Source of the DNA: an uncultured Lachnospiraceae bacterium
GTDB taxonomy: Bacteria; Bacillota; Clostridia; Lachnospirales; Lachnospiraceae
Assembly: GCA_910587295.1 (NCBI GenBank)
Contig: CAJULP010000077.1
Coordinates: 1-64,000, forward strand
Direction: 5' to 3'
DNA length: 64,000 nucleotides
Position numbers and translations under genes: made by a program. The number at the start of each line of letters is the position of its first letter. The stretch's first letter is position 1. The notes below the pieces were generated by a model, which searched no databases, was not told where the DNA came from, and was given only the letters and a program-made list of their open reading frames with translations. Positions 1 through 8,240 of this stretch are shown piece after piece.

Positions 1-34
1 GTGGGAAGGACTGAACTTTAGGAGATGTGAGTAA

Positions 35-968
35 ATGAATGTAACCAAAGATGGGTTCAAGGACAGACAACTTCATATGGAAGACTATCTGCAAATGGTA
101 TCTGCGGAACAGAAAGAGTATGCGGAAGTGACCGTCTATCAGCGGATTGCAGAAAACAACCACATCATCACGGACTTTTGGACGGACAATCAAGGATGGA
201 CGAGTGGTATCGCTGATACACAAATACCTGAATGCAGGAGTATTGCAGAACGGATTCTTCGAGAAAACGGAGGAAGGCGTACCACAGGGCGGGCCGTTAA
301 GTCCACTGTGTGGGAACGTGCTGCTGAATGAACTGGATAAGGAACTGGAAAACAGGGGGCACCGGTTCGTGAGGTATGCGGACGACGCACTGATATTCTG
401 CAAGAGCAGGAAGAGTGCGGAGAGGACGCTTGCAAACATCATCCCATTCATAGAGGGAGAGATATTCCTGAAAGTAAACCGAGCCAAAACAACAGTAACA
501 CATGTGAGCAAAATAAAATACCTGGGATACGCATTTTACAGGAACAGAGGGAAGTGCAGATTCCGGGTACACCCTAAGAGCGCCAAGAAGATGAAAGGCC
601 GGATAAGGGAGATCACCCAGAAAAACAAAGGGTGGAGAAACGACTACCGGAGACAGAAACTAGTGGAGTATGTTAGAGGGTGGATAAATTACTACAAACT
701 TGCAGACATGAAAGGACTGATGGCGGAGACAGATGAATGGCTCCGGCGCAGGATACGGGCAATCTATTGGAAACAATGGAAAAAGGTGAAGACGAGGTAC
801 CGAAACTTAAGAGCGTTGAAACTCGAAGAGTGGCAGGTGCATCAGATAGCCAACAGCCGGAAGGGTTACTGGAGGACAGCGCAGATGTTAAGTGTTGCCC
901 TCACCAATAAAATAATAGCCAAGCTGGGATATATCTCCATGCTTGACTATTATCTGAAAGTATCGTGA
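35..968 (+). pseudogene. Group II intron reverse transcriptase/maturase, internally deleted and frameshifted
   Basis: The start (MNVTKDG, then QLHMEDYLQ and VYQRIAENNH) is a typical N terminus of a bacterial intron-encoded protein and lies in one frame from base 35. From about base 180 a different frame carries the rest: RTIKDGRVVSL, the PQGGPLSP region, the YADD catalytic motif at 375-386, the thumb/maturase region (RFRVHPKSAKKMKGRI, VEYVRGWINYYK) and the usual C terminus. The fingers and first palm motifs normally found between these two parts are missing, more than 100 residues by comparison with the family as I remember it, and the junction near 170-180 is out of frame. The product should be inactive. 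Reading the two frames as one gene is inference from family order. Confidence 0.8.
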
Positions 969-976
969 AAACTATT

Positions 977-1054
977 GAACCGCTGTATACCGAACGGTAC
1001 GTACAGTGGTGTGGGAGGTCGGCTGCTCAACTAATGGGTAGCCTCCTACCCGAT
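977..1054 (+). ncRNA. Group II intron domains V and VI
   Basis: Bases 977-1010 fold as a domain V hairpin: an 8-bp helix ACCGCTGT/ACAGTGGT, a two-base bulge, a short upper helix and a GAAC loop. Bases 1019-1054 can form a domain VI-like hairpin with an unpaired A near CTAAT, and end in the usual CCTACCCGAT. The start reads GAACC, where many relatives have GAGCC. That would change the catalytic AGC triad to AAC and fits decay, but I aligned it by eye only. Confidence 0.6.
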
Positions 1055-1174
1055 ATAAATAGTTCTTTAAAGACAGCACTTTAATGAATGATGATTGATT
1101 TGGCTTTAAATGACGGTTGGGAATACTGAAAATATCCTAATTTTCTGTTCATTTTCATTAGTCTGCAAGTTGTA

Positions 1175-1579
1175 TCAACTCAGTAAATATTTCTCATAAA
1201 AATCCTTTGCGGTCACGATTTGAACATTTCCAAACTGCTCTATTACGAGGAGATCCTTATCTCCACTGACAATATATAAGGCATGAGAATCTTTTGCGCA
1301 TTCCAGAAATTTGTTATCGTCGGGGTCACGGCATATTTCAACATGAGTAACAGGTTCAATAATATCCATAGTTTTGATGAGCGGGCTTAAAATTTCCCTA
1401 TTGAAATGCCCTTGTTTTCTGTTGATCATTTCCTGCACAATTTCTTCGTATTCGTTAATAATTTCTGCTGTAGCACAGGCTGTTATCTTTTGGCCAACAA
1501 CAGCGCTAAGAATTTCTCTTGGAAACCCACCAAAAAACACGCCAGAAATCAAGACATTTGTATCTATTACAATTCTCAT
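1175..1579 (-). CDS. PIN-domain toxin (VapC-like RNase)
   Basis: The 134-residue protein begins MRIVIDTNVLISG, the first acidic strand of PIN nucleases (Asp6, Asn8). It carries the later acidic motif RDPDDNKFLECA and ends with the VSGDKDLL strand of this family (the COG1569 / TIGR00305 type of putative toxin). PIN toxins cut RNA with Mg2+ bound to these acidic residues. The start codon overlaps the stop of the upstream AbrB-type gene by four bases (ATGA), the usual coupled antitoxin-toxin layout. Length and motifs look intact. RNA targets cannot be read from the sequence. Confidence 0.88.
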   Translation of the reverse strand: MRIVIDTNVLISGVFFGGFPREILSAVVGQKITACATAEIINEYEEIVQEMINRKQGHFNREILSPLIKTMDIIEPVTHVEICRDPDDNKFLECAKDSHALYIVSGDKDLLVIEQFGNVQIVTAKDFYEKYLLS

Positions 1580-1842
1580 ACTCGTTTCTTCTTTCTAACC
1601 GATTTGACTATATCATTAACATCGTTTTCATTATACCCAACCGATTTTGCCCATTTTTGCGCTTCGTCCAATGAGGCTTCAAATTCTTCGGCAGAAGGAA
1701 GTTTTAAAGTCTTGAGCATGATAACATCTCCGGAAGTATATGCCACCAGTTTATCGCCAGTGTCGATCGACAGGAGTTTTCGGATGCTGACTGGCAAAGA
1801 AATCTGTCCTTTAGAAGAAACTGTTAATATTTGTGTGCTCAT
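1576..1842 (-). CDS. AbrB/SpoVT-type antitoxin
   Basis: The 88-residue protein has the swapped-hairpin AbrB/MazE fold signature near its N terminus: STQILTVSSKGQISLPVSIR, then a GDKLVAY strand and a DVIMLKTL strand (residues 1-48). The charged C-terminal half (about 50-88) is the likely toxin-binding tail. Proteins of this kind bind palindromic DNA as dimers and neutralise the partner toxin, here the overlapping PIN gene. An unbroken palindrome lies just upstream and is the likely operator. The start follows a GGGGC/GAAAGGGG ribosome binding site. Confidence 0.88.
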   Translation of the reverse strand: MSTQILTVSSKGQISLPVSIRKLLSIDTGDKLVAYTSGDVIMLKTLKLPSAEEFEASLDEAQKWAKSVGYNENDVNDIVKSVRKKKRV

Positions 1843-1860
1843 TTGCTTATGCCCCTTTCG

Positions 1861-1920
1861 AGTAAGAATTTCTTACTTATATTATGCCATAGTATAAAAA
1901 TATATACAAGAAAAATTGAA
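1861..1920 (-). promoter_or_regulatory. Toxin-antitoxin operator palindrome and promoter region
   Basis: Bases 1861-1877 form a perfect inverted repeat, AGTAAGAA-T-TTCTTACT, 19 bases upstream of the antitoxin start. On the minus strand, two candidate -10 boxes lie just beyond it: TAATAT (1879-1884) with TTGTAT (1904-1909, 19-base spacer), or TATACT (1891-1896) with TTCAAT (1915-1920, 18-base spacer). Palindrome placement between -10 and start fits autorepression by the AbrB-type protein. The palindrome is seen directly; the promoter assignment and its regulation are inferred. Confidence 0.55.
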
Positions 1921-1931
1921 TAGGCTTTAGG

Positions 1932-3017
1932 TCAATGCATGTGTTCATCATAAAAATCCACAAAGCCCTCGAACAACTCCAGATCTAATGAATTGCACCA
2001 TTTCTCCCGGTCAAGGTTTTGGTATATGTAATTTGCTTTATCCTCTGAAAACCGTTCCCTGTTTTCCTCTGCGTTGTAGTCGTAGTTAAGCGTTTTAAGC
2101 CATTGATCAAATTCCGCATTAAACGCATTGCGATAGGTGTCATTGTTAAAATAGTTATGTCCTTTATCCTCAAAAGGGATGAAGCGGAAGCGGGGATCGT
2201 CCTTGTACTTTTCATAGTAAATTTCGTAGCCGTATTTGATGGGAACAGTTTCATCATCGAAGCTATGCACGATCATAACGGCGGCATTGCTCTTTGAAAA
2301 ACCGTCTAACGCAGTATTTGAGGCATACCCGCCATATTGGATCTTCTCATGCAGTTTCACAAACGGTAACATCAAATAAATACCATTCCCTATCTGCTTT
2401 TTCCCCTCGGCTTCGAACAGGTTCGGTGAAGCGTTAAAACCTGAACACGCTATAAGGGCTTTTACTTCAGGATGGTATGTAAGTACGCCGCAAGCGCTGT
2501 ACCCGCCCCAGCTATGCCCGAATAAAGCAATTGGCAGGTTTGGGAAATTCCCGCTTTCTTCCACAAACGTGATTGCATAGTCAAGGTCTATTACTCCCTG
2601 TGGAAGCCCTCCGACTCCCTCGCCCTCGCTTTCGTCATTTCCCGTAGCGTCATAGGTGAAAACATAATATCCATGTCGGGCAAAATAATTCGCACAATCC
2701 ATATAAGAATTATGGCCGCCGCCACCAAAGCCATGTGCCATTACGATGATACCACGTTGGTTTTCTCCCGAATGATACATATATCCCGCCAGTTTCTGCC
2801 CTTTATTGGAATTAAACTCATAGTTCGAGCACTGCAATCCGTCAAAGTCATCAACGCATAGCATAAGCGGCTCATAGCTCTCAAACCGCTGGTTGAAATT
2901 CTCGTTATATACCGTTACAGTCAATGCCCAGTCGCCGGCAATTATTAGTACTGCCATGACAAATAATACAATAAAGAGAATTTTTTTCTTCTTAGATTTC
3001 AGCTTCATATGTTTCAT
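1932..3017 (-). CDS. Membrane-anchored alpha/beta hydrolase
   Basis: The 361-residue protein has a lysine-rich start and one membrane segment at about residues 13-36, then an alpha/beta-hydrolase domain facing outside. The oxyanion region is AHGFGGGG (about 104-111), the nucleophile elbow is GHSWGG with Ser169, an acid candidate sits in the HSFDDETVP stretch, and the catalytic His is in DKGHNYF near the C terminus. Family members act as esterases, lipases or peptidases on varied substrates; nothing here fixes the substrate. It is transcribed alone, with a good promoter upstream, between the toxin-antitoxin pair and a divergent ABC exporter. Confidence 0.82.
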   Translation of the reverse strand: MKHMKLKSKKKKILFIVLFVMAVLIIAGDWALTVTVYNENFNQRFESYEPLMLCVDDFDGLQCSNYEFNSNKGQKLAGYMYHSGENQRGIIVMAHGFGGGGHNSYMDCANYFARHGYYVFTYDATGNDESEGEGVGGLPQGVIDLDYAITFVEESGNFPNLPIALFGHSWGGYSACGVLTYHPEVKALIACSGFNASPNLFEAEGKKQIGNGIYLMLPFVKLHEKIQYGGYASNTALDGFSKSNAAVMIVHSFDDETVPIKYGYEIYYEKYKDDPRFRFIPFEDKGHNYFNNDTYRNAFNAEFDQWLKTLNYDYNAEENRERFSEDKANYIYQNLDREKWCNSLDLELFEGFVDFYDEHMH

Positions 3018-3072
3018 ATCCTTTCATCAAAGCGTTCCGGATAATGCTGGGCACATCATAATTCCTTTAAAA

Positions 3073-3101
3073 ATTATAATATAGTCTTTCACTGAAAGAA
3101 A
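3073..3101 (-). promoter_or_regulatory. SigA-type promoter for the alpha/beta hydrolase
   Basis: On the minus strand TTTCTT (3096-3101) is followed by a 17-base spacer and a perfect TATAAT (3073-3078), 56 bases upstream of the hydrolase start. The spacer includes the small inverted repeat CTTTC-ACT-GAAAG. A separate TATAAT on the plus strand at 3157-3162 could serve the divergent ABC gene, but it lacks a convincing -35 element. Confidence 0.5.
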
Positions 3102-3205
3102 CCCTATAATCATGAAAAAATGCCGAAAATCCTCCCCCACTCTTTTTTCGATGTTGTATAATAAGTCCGTTGCATAAATTATCATCAGGAAAGGAATTAT
3201 GGATT

Positions 3206-4000
3206 ATGATTGAAGCAGTCAATTTAAGCAAGCAGTTCGAGCGGACTGTGAAGCATGGGCGGAAATCCCGTAAAGAAGAGTTTCTGGCGGTGGATCGGGT
3301 ATCGTTAAAGGCAGAGCCGGGAGAAATCGTGGGGATTTTAGGACCCAACGGAGCGGGCAAGACCACGTTACTTCGTATGCTTGGGATGTTGATGACACCT
3401 ACATCCGGGGAGGTGCGCCTGACGGATAAAGAAGGCAATCTGATAGATGAGGTTACCCGGAAAAAAGAGCTGATCGGTTATCTGTCCGGAAATACCAAGC
3501 TGTATCCCAGATTTTCCATCCGGGAATATCTTCTTTTTCTGGGGGATATATATGGGTATTCTAAAGATGACGCACTTGCACGGGCGGAAGAGATCATCAG
3601 AGTCCTTGCGATGGAAAAGTTCGCCGACAACAGGATTGAAAAACTTTCAACAGGACAGGTTCAGAGAGCTTCTATTGCAAGATGCCTGATGGCAGATCCC
3701 CAGCTTTATATTTTGGATGAGCCTACTTTGGGGCTGGACATTCTAAGTGCGGATGCCATTATCCGTTTTATGGAGGAGCAGAAGGAAAAGGGAAAGACGG
3801 TCCTTTATTCTACTCATTATCTGGAGGAGGCGCAGATCTTATGTAACCGTATCTATATGATTTTTCAGGGCAGGATCGTGGCGGAGGGAACGCCCTTTGA
3901 TATTATGAAAAAGACTGGAACCGAGAGTCTGCGGCAGGCGTTTCACAGTATTTTTGAAGGGTTTAGTTATCAGGAAGAAGGGCAGGGAGCACAGTCATGA
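3206..4000 (+). CDS. ABC transporter ATP-binding protein (NatA type)
   Basis: This 264-residue ATPase has Walker A GPNGAGKT, the signature LSTGQVQRAS, Walker B LYILDEPTLGLD and the switch His in STHYLEEA, so it looks active. The sequence resembles NatA/CcmA-type exporter ATPases. I place the start at 3206 (MIEAVNLSK) because AGGAAAGG lies just upstream; an in-frame ATG at 3170 would add 12 residues without a ribosome binding site. The gene overlaps the permease gene by four bases (ATGA), so the two are one operon and presumably one export complex for a small or peptide substrate. Confidence 0.93.
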   Translation: MIEAVNLSKQFERTVKHGRKSRKEEFLAVDRVSLKAEPGEIVGILGPNGAGKTTLLRMLGMLMTPTSGEVRLTDKEGNLIDEVTRKKELIGYLSGNTKLYPRFSIREYLLFLGDIYGYSKDDALARAEEIIRVLAMEKFADNRIEKLSTGQVQRASIARCLMADPQLYILDEPTLGLDILSADAIIRFMEEQKEKGKTVLYSTHYLEEAQILCNRIYMIFQGRIVAEGTPFDIMKKTGTESLRQAFHSIFEGFSYQEEGQGAQS

Positions 4001-6006
4001 GAAAAACATGGACATTGGTCAAAAAAGAGATTTTGGATATTTTAAGAGATAAAAAAACGCTGGTCATTATGGTTGCCGTTCCTATCCTATTGTATCCGGC
4101 AATTATCATTGGAATGGTATTGGTCATGAATTTTATGATGCAGTCCAGGGAAGGAGGGAGTTATACTGCGGCATATGCGGAGCGGTATAAAGCGGAAGCG
4201 CTGCGCCTTCAGGAAGTATATGAGGAGAAAAAGGAGGAATTGGATATCAGCTTAACCTTTCTGGAAGTTCCGGAGAAGGAGAAGGGAGATGGGAAGAGCT
4301 CTTACGATGTATGGATCAATTTTGTGACGGATGGACAGGGATTGCACATTGAAGTGGAGTATACCTCCACTGACTCTGATTCCAGCTATGCTGAAAATGC
4401 CCTGGAGGAGCTGGCGGATATTTATTGTAAGGAATTATTGGAAGATAAGCTGGGCGAAAAGGGCCTTACGGTGGATTTCCTTTATCCGGTGACTTATGAG
4501 GCAAAAGACAGTGTGACGGTATCGGAAAGCGCAGGTATGAGTATAGGCGGCAGCATTGGAATGATGCTGGTAGTCACGATCATGCTGGGAGCGTTTTATC
4601 CGGCAATAGACGTGACAACAGGAGAAAAAGAACGGGGAACACTGGAAACGCTCCTTACTTTGCCGGTGACTAATTTTCAGATGATCATGAGCAAGTATAT
4701 TGCGGTTTCCATATTTTCCTGCATCACGGCTGTACTGTCACTGCTTTCGCTTGGCGGATCTGTGATGTTTTTACTGGGAAGCGCTATGGAGGGAGCATCG
4801 GAGGAAATCCTACATATAGAGCCGGCGGTTTTTATGGGGTGGATCCCGCTTCTTTTACTGGTGGTGATCGTGACGGCACTGCTGGTCACTGCATTTTCCA
4901 TGTGCTTTTGTGTCTTTGCCAAAAGCTTTAAAGAAGCAAATAATTATATTACGCCGGTGATGCTGGTTGTCATGTTTGCTTCTATGACAGCAATGATTCC
5001 GTCTATGCAGCTGGATGGACGGACAGCGTTAATTCCGATCGTCAATGTTTCCCTGTTGATGAAACAGGTTCTGGCACAGCAGATGGAGCTTACACTTGCG
5101 GGAATTACGATTGGGATCAATTTTTGTTATAGTGTTTTGATCATTTGGGTTCTGGCTAAAATATACAATAGTGAAAATGTATTGTTTCATGACGGTTTTC
5201 AAAGTTTTCGGCTTTTTGAGAAACGTTCTGCGATCAAAGAGGGAACGGTTCCGGGAACAGGGGATCTGCTGCTTAGCACAGTGGTGCTTCTTTTACTGAT
5301 CTTGTATCTGGGAACTGCGGTATCCGTGCGAAGCCCCTTTGGCGGAACTTTGGTAAATCAGTTTTTGATTCTGCTTATGCCTTTATTTGCGGTATGGTAT
5401 ATGAAGTCCGATGTAAAAACGTTGTTTTCATTAAAGATTCCTTCGGGAAAAAGTGTTTTAGGAGGACTTTTGCTGTACATAGGAACGTATCTGATCATGC
5501 TTGTGGCGGCAACGGCGTTGAGCCGTATTTTTCCGGAAAGCACACAGAATGTGGAACAGGCTTTTGGAGAGATTTTAGATCATCCATTTATTTTGATCAT
5601 ATTGGTCATGGCGGTTATGCCGGCGGTTGGGGAGGAAATTTTCTTCCGGGGATTATTGTTTGGGGGATTTCGACACAGACATGGAGCGTTTTGGGGAATC
5701 TTGTTATCATCGTTGATCTTTGGCGCGTTTCACATGAGTATTGTGAAGCTTCTGCCGACCGCAATGTTAGGAGCCTGCTTTGCCTATATCGGGTATTGCT
5801 CGGGAAGCATTTACATAGGAATGTTCCTTCACTTTCTTAATAATCTGATTTCTATGGCGCTTTCCAAGTACCCGGAGCAGATGGGAAGATTCCTGCCATT
5901 TCTGGTGGAGGAGCTGTCTGGTAAAGATATCTTCCTGATGCTGATTATTGGCTGTCTGTCAGGAACTTTAGGTTTGATCGTGCTTAAGAAGAAGGTAAAA
6001 AAGTAG
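3997..6006 (+). CDS. ABC exporter permease fused to a CPBP (CAAX-like) intramembrane protease
   Basis: This 669-residue membrane protein has two parts. Residues 1-400 are a NatB/ABC-2 type permease: an N-terminal membrane helix, a large outside loop and a cluster of helices around GEKERGTLETLLTLP. Residues about 400-669 add further helices and a CPBP protease domain with EE-x3-R (Glu546-Glu547 in EEIFFRG), a downstream FGAFH and a final HFLNN, the three conserved motifs of the family. CPBP proteases cleave membrane or precursor peptides. Fusion to an exporter suggests processing coupled to export, or self-protection. Such fusions are known in Firmicutes; the substrate here is unknown. Confidence 0.9.
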   Translation: MRKTWTLVKKEILDILRDKKTLVIMVAVPILLYPAIIIGMVLVMNFMMQSREGGSYTAAYAERYKAEALRLQEVYEEKKEELDISLTFLEVPEKEKGDGKSSYDVWINFVTDGQGLHIEVEYTSTDSDSSYAENALEELADIYCKELLEDKLGEKGLTVDFLYPVTYEAKDSVTVSESAGMSIGGSIGMMLVVTIMLGAFYPAIDVTTGEKERGTLETLLTLPVTNFQMIMSKYIAVSIFSCITAVLSLLSLGGSVMFLLGSAMEGASEEILHIEPAVFMGWIPLLLLVVIVTALLVTAFSMCFCVFAKSFKEANNYITPVMLVVMFASMTAMIPSMQLDGRTALIPIVNVSLLMKQVLAQQMELTLAGITIGINFCYSVLIIWVLAKIYNSENVLFHDGFQSFRLFEKRSAIKEGTVPGTGDLLLSTVVLLLLILYLGTAVSVRSPFGGTLVNQFLILLMPLFAVWYMKSDVKTLFSLKIPSGKSVLGGLLLYIGTYLIMLVAATALSRIFPESTQNVEQAFGEILDHPFILIILVMAVMPAVGEEIFFRGLLFGGFRHRHGAFWGILLSSLIFGAFHMSIVKLLPTAMLGACFAYIGYCSGSIYIGMFLHFLNNLISMALSKYPEQMGRFLPFLVEELSGKDIFLMLIIGCLSGTLGLIVLKKKVKK

Positions 6007-6052
6007 TAGCGCTATCATAGGCAAGCGGCCGGGAAATATATTACCGAAACAG

Positions 6053-6081
6053 TGGACTTTTCCTTTCAGGATTGGTATAAT
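6053..6081 (+). promoter_or_regulatory. SigA-type promoter upstream of the FapA-like gene
   Basis: TGGACT (6053-6058) and a perfect TATAAT (6076-6081) are separated by 17 bases, about 60 bases upstream of the FapA-like start. No other gene intervenes, so this probably drives the FapA-like and HD-GYP genes and perhaps the following glycosyltransferase. Confidence 0.55.
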
Positions 6082-6138
6082 TATTGTGCAAATTTTAGGT
6101 AAAAAATATATGGAATTGACCTATTTGTCAAAGAAAGC

Positions 6139-8214
6139 ATGGTAATGGATATGAGCGACTTGGATTCTAACAAAGGACAGCAGCAGGAAGTGCAGTTTTC
6201 CATGACGGAAAATGCGGAATACCAGAAAGAGCAGATTCAGGAGATCAAGCTTGGAAGGGAACAAGGGCTGGATATTTCCTTATATGCGAACCCGGAATTT
6301 AACTGGATGCAGATGGAGCAGATCCGCACGGGTCTTAAGGATAAGATGGATGTTTCCTTATATGCCAATCCCTCTTATAGTTATGAGACTATGAGGCAGA
6401 TCAGACTTGCACTGCATTCCGGTATCGATTTAACACCGTATCTTGACAGAGGGTTTGCAGACGATGACTTAGAGGAGATCAGACAGTCTGTTTTGAATGA
6501 CCTGCCTCTTGACAGGTGGTTGACGGATGATATGTGTGCGCCCCAGATCCATGAGATCAGGATAGGGCTGTGCGAACAGTTAGATATTTCTTCCTATGCG
6601 AATGTGAAATATAATTGGATGCAGATGCAGGAGATCCGTCTGGGATTAGAGAAAAAGCTGGACGTATCCATTTACGCAAATCACTTGTACAGTCATTTTC
6701 AGATGAAGGAGATCCGTTTAGGCCTGGAAGGCGGGCTTGACGTATCTTCTTATTGTGAGCTTATACATTCCGCCACGGACATGAGGGAAAAACGCTTAAG
6801 TCTTATAAACGAAAAGACCGCGAAGGCAGAAGAGCCGGACCTTGACTCTATGCGGAAATGTGAGTTTTCCATTTCCATAGAAGATAACGGAAATAAAGCC
6901 TTTGCTTATATCCCCTGGATTCCGGGGAATGTGGTCACCCTGGAAGATATCCGCAAGGATCTGGAAAGAAGGGAAATTGTCTTTGGCGTCAATTGGGAAG
7001 CAATCTCTGATATGATCGATAAAAGACGGATGAACGAGAAAGTATTGATCGCGGAAGGGATTCCTCCTAAAAAGGGCGGGAACGGATGGTTTGAGTTTTT
7101 TGTCAGGCTTGACCTGCCAAGGATCCCGGCGCCGCTGCCGGACGGAGGCGTTGACTATGTGAATATCGAAGCCTTTGAAATGGTAGATGAAGATGAGAAA
7201 ATTGCCGTTTATCATCCTGCCGAAAAAGGAGTAAGCGGAACGAATATTTTCGGGGAATCAATCCATGCTGAAAATGGAGCCGAGAAAAAGCCTTTGCGGG
7301 GAGAAGGCTTCGTGATCGCACCGGATGGGGTGACCTACCTTTCCAAAATGAACGGGAAGTTTGAATTTCGGGATGGGCGTATCATCATCACGAATATGCT
7401 GACCGTAAGGGAAGACGTTACTGCCGTTACCGGTAAGCTGGAGGTGGATGGTTCCGTTTATGTGATCGGGAGCATTTATTCGGGCGGTTACATTAAGGCC
7501 ACCGGAGACATTATCATTGAACATAATGTGGAGACGGCAAGGCTTGTTGCAGGCGGGAATGTGATGATCAAAAAAGGAAGCTGCTCGAAGCATGACTGCT
7601 TTATTGATGCCGGAGGCGAGGTTTCCGGGAGCTTTTTTGAAGCGGCAAACATTAATGCCAAAGGAAATGTCAAAGCGAATTATATTATGAACAGCGATAT
7701 CAATACCCTAGGCAAGGTGATCGTGTCGGGAAGCAAAGGGGTGCTGCTAGGGGGAAAGATCTGCGCGGTGATGGGCGTGGATACGTATAACCTGGGAAAC
7801 GATACCCATATTAAGACCTATTTAGAGGTGGGCAGGAATGAGCTTTATACAAAGGAGCAGGAAAAGTTTGCAGCACAAAGAGGACTGATTTTGGCAGAGC
7901 TGTCCAGCCTTGAAAAGGCCTGGGAAAGGGTGCGCAGGATTTTGGCAGCCGGAAAAGAAGTACCTAAGGAGACGTTGCGGAAGGTCCGTGCCGGAATGGT
8001 GGCGAGGAACAATGAGCTGGCGGAGCTGGACGCTGAGGCGGCAAAGCTGGCTAATATGACGGACCAGGCTATGAAGGCGCCGGTTTGTGTCAGGGGGAGT
8101 GCATATGGGGGAAGTGACGTGACGATCAATGCCATAAAATATACGTTGACGTCGGAAGTCCACCGGGCGGTTTTTAAACTTAGAAACGCACAGGTAGTAA
8201 TTGTTGCATTATGA
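6139..8214 (+). CDS. FapA/DUF342-type protein with eight N-terminal 26-residue repeats
   Basis: The 691-residue protein has two parts. Residues 34 to about 224 are eight repeats spaced exactly 26 residues apart (consensus around QEIRLGLE, then LDVS-YAN and QM). From about residue 240 it matches the DUF342/FapA family: the VVTLEDIRKDLERREIVFGV segment, a polymer-forming beta-helix-like core rich in G-G-V and I-G-S repeats (about 420-560), and a coiled-coil tail (about 570-640). FapA proteins are linked to flagellar or envelope assembly in other bacteria; no flagellar genes are visible here. Starts at 6139, 6145 or 6151 are all possible; the AAGAAAG site fits 6145 best. An HD-GYP regulator gene follows immediately. 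Confidence 0.85.
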   Translation: MVMDMSDLDSNKGQQQEVQFSMTENAEYQKEQIQEIKLGREQGLDISLYANPEFNWMQMEQIRTGLKDKMDVSLYANPSYSYETMRQIRLALHSGIDLTPYLDRGFADDDLEEIRQSVLNDLPLDRWLTDDMCAPQIHEIRIGLCEQLDISSYANVKYNWMQMQEIRLGLEKKLDVSIYANHLYSHFQMKEIRLGLEGGLDVSSYCELIHSATDMREKRLSLINEKTAKAEEPDLDSMRKCEFSISIEDNGNKAFAYIPWIPGNVVTLEDIRKDLERREIVFGVNWEAISDMIDKRRMNEKVLIAEGIPPKKGGNGWFEFFVRLDLPRIPAPLPDGGVDYVNIEAFEMVDEDEKIAVYHPAEKGVSGTNIFGESIHAENGAEKKPLRGEGFVIAPDGVTYLSKMNGKFEFRDGRIIITNMLTVREDVTAVTGKLEVDGSVYVIGSIYSGGYIKATGDIIIEHNVETARLVAGGNVMIKKGSCSKHDCFIDAGGEVSGSFFEAANINAKGNVKANYIMNSDINTLGKVIVSGSKGVLLGGKICAVMGVDTYNLGNDTHIKTYLEVGRNELYTKEQEKFAAQRGLILAELSSLEKAWERVRRILAAGKEVPKETLRKVRAGMVARNNELAELDAEAAKLANMTDQAMKAPVCVRGSAYGGSDVTINAIKYTLTSEVHRAVFKLRNAQVVIVAL
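6238..6810 (+). repeat. Eight tandem 26-residue (78-base) coding repeats
   Basis: Within the FapA-like gene the motif [QE]-I-[RK]-x-[GA] recurs with its Ile at residues 36, 62, 88, 114, 140, 166 and 192, and a degenerate eighth copy (REKRLS) follows at the same spacing. Most units also hold LD[VI]S-x-YAN and a QM pair at fixed positions. Units 3-4 have diverged most (DLTPYLD, LPLDRWL). The regular period suggests a two-helix solenoid. The spacing was counted from the translation. Confidence 0.85.
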
Positions 8215-8240
8215 TCAAGCAAAGAAAGTATGGGGAATTT

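Larger units (their letters stand above)
1..1054 (+). mobile_element. Group II intron, 3' portion (5' end outside the window), degenerate
   Basis: The segment carries the remains of an intron-encoded reverse transcriptase/maturase, followed by sequence that folds like group II domains V and VI and ends in CCTACCCGAT. The intron 5' end lies left of the window. The open frame is interrupted by an internal deletion, so the copy is very unlikely to move by itself. The 3' splice boundary near 1054 is inferred from the typical ending of bacterial group II introns of this kind. The bases after it (1055-1174) hold no gene I can support. Confidence 0.75.

Noticed and set aside
1406..1897. 163-residue plus-strand frame over the toxin-antitoxin genes
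   Set aside because: It runs antisense to both the PIN and AbrB-type genes, is rich in Ser, Phe and Cys, and has no motif.
3067..3438. 123-residue minus-strand frame over the ABC gene start
   Set aside because: It overlaps the conserved Walker A region of the plus-strand ATPase, and the intergenic part already holds the hydrolase promoter.
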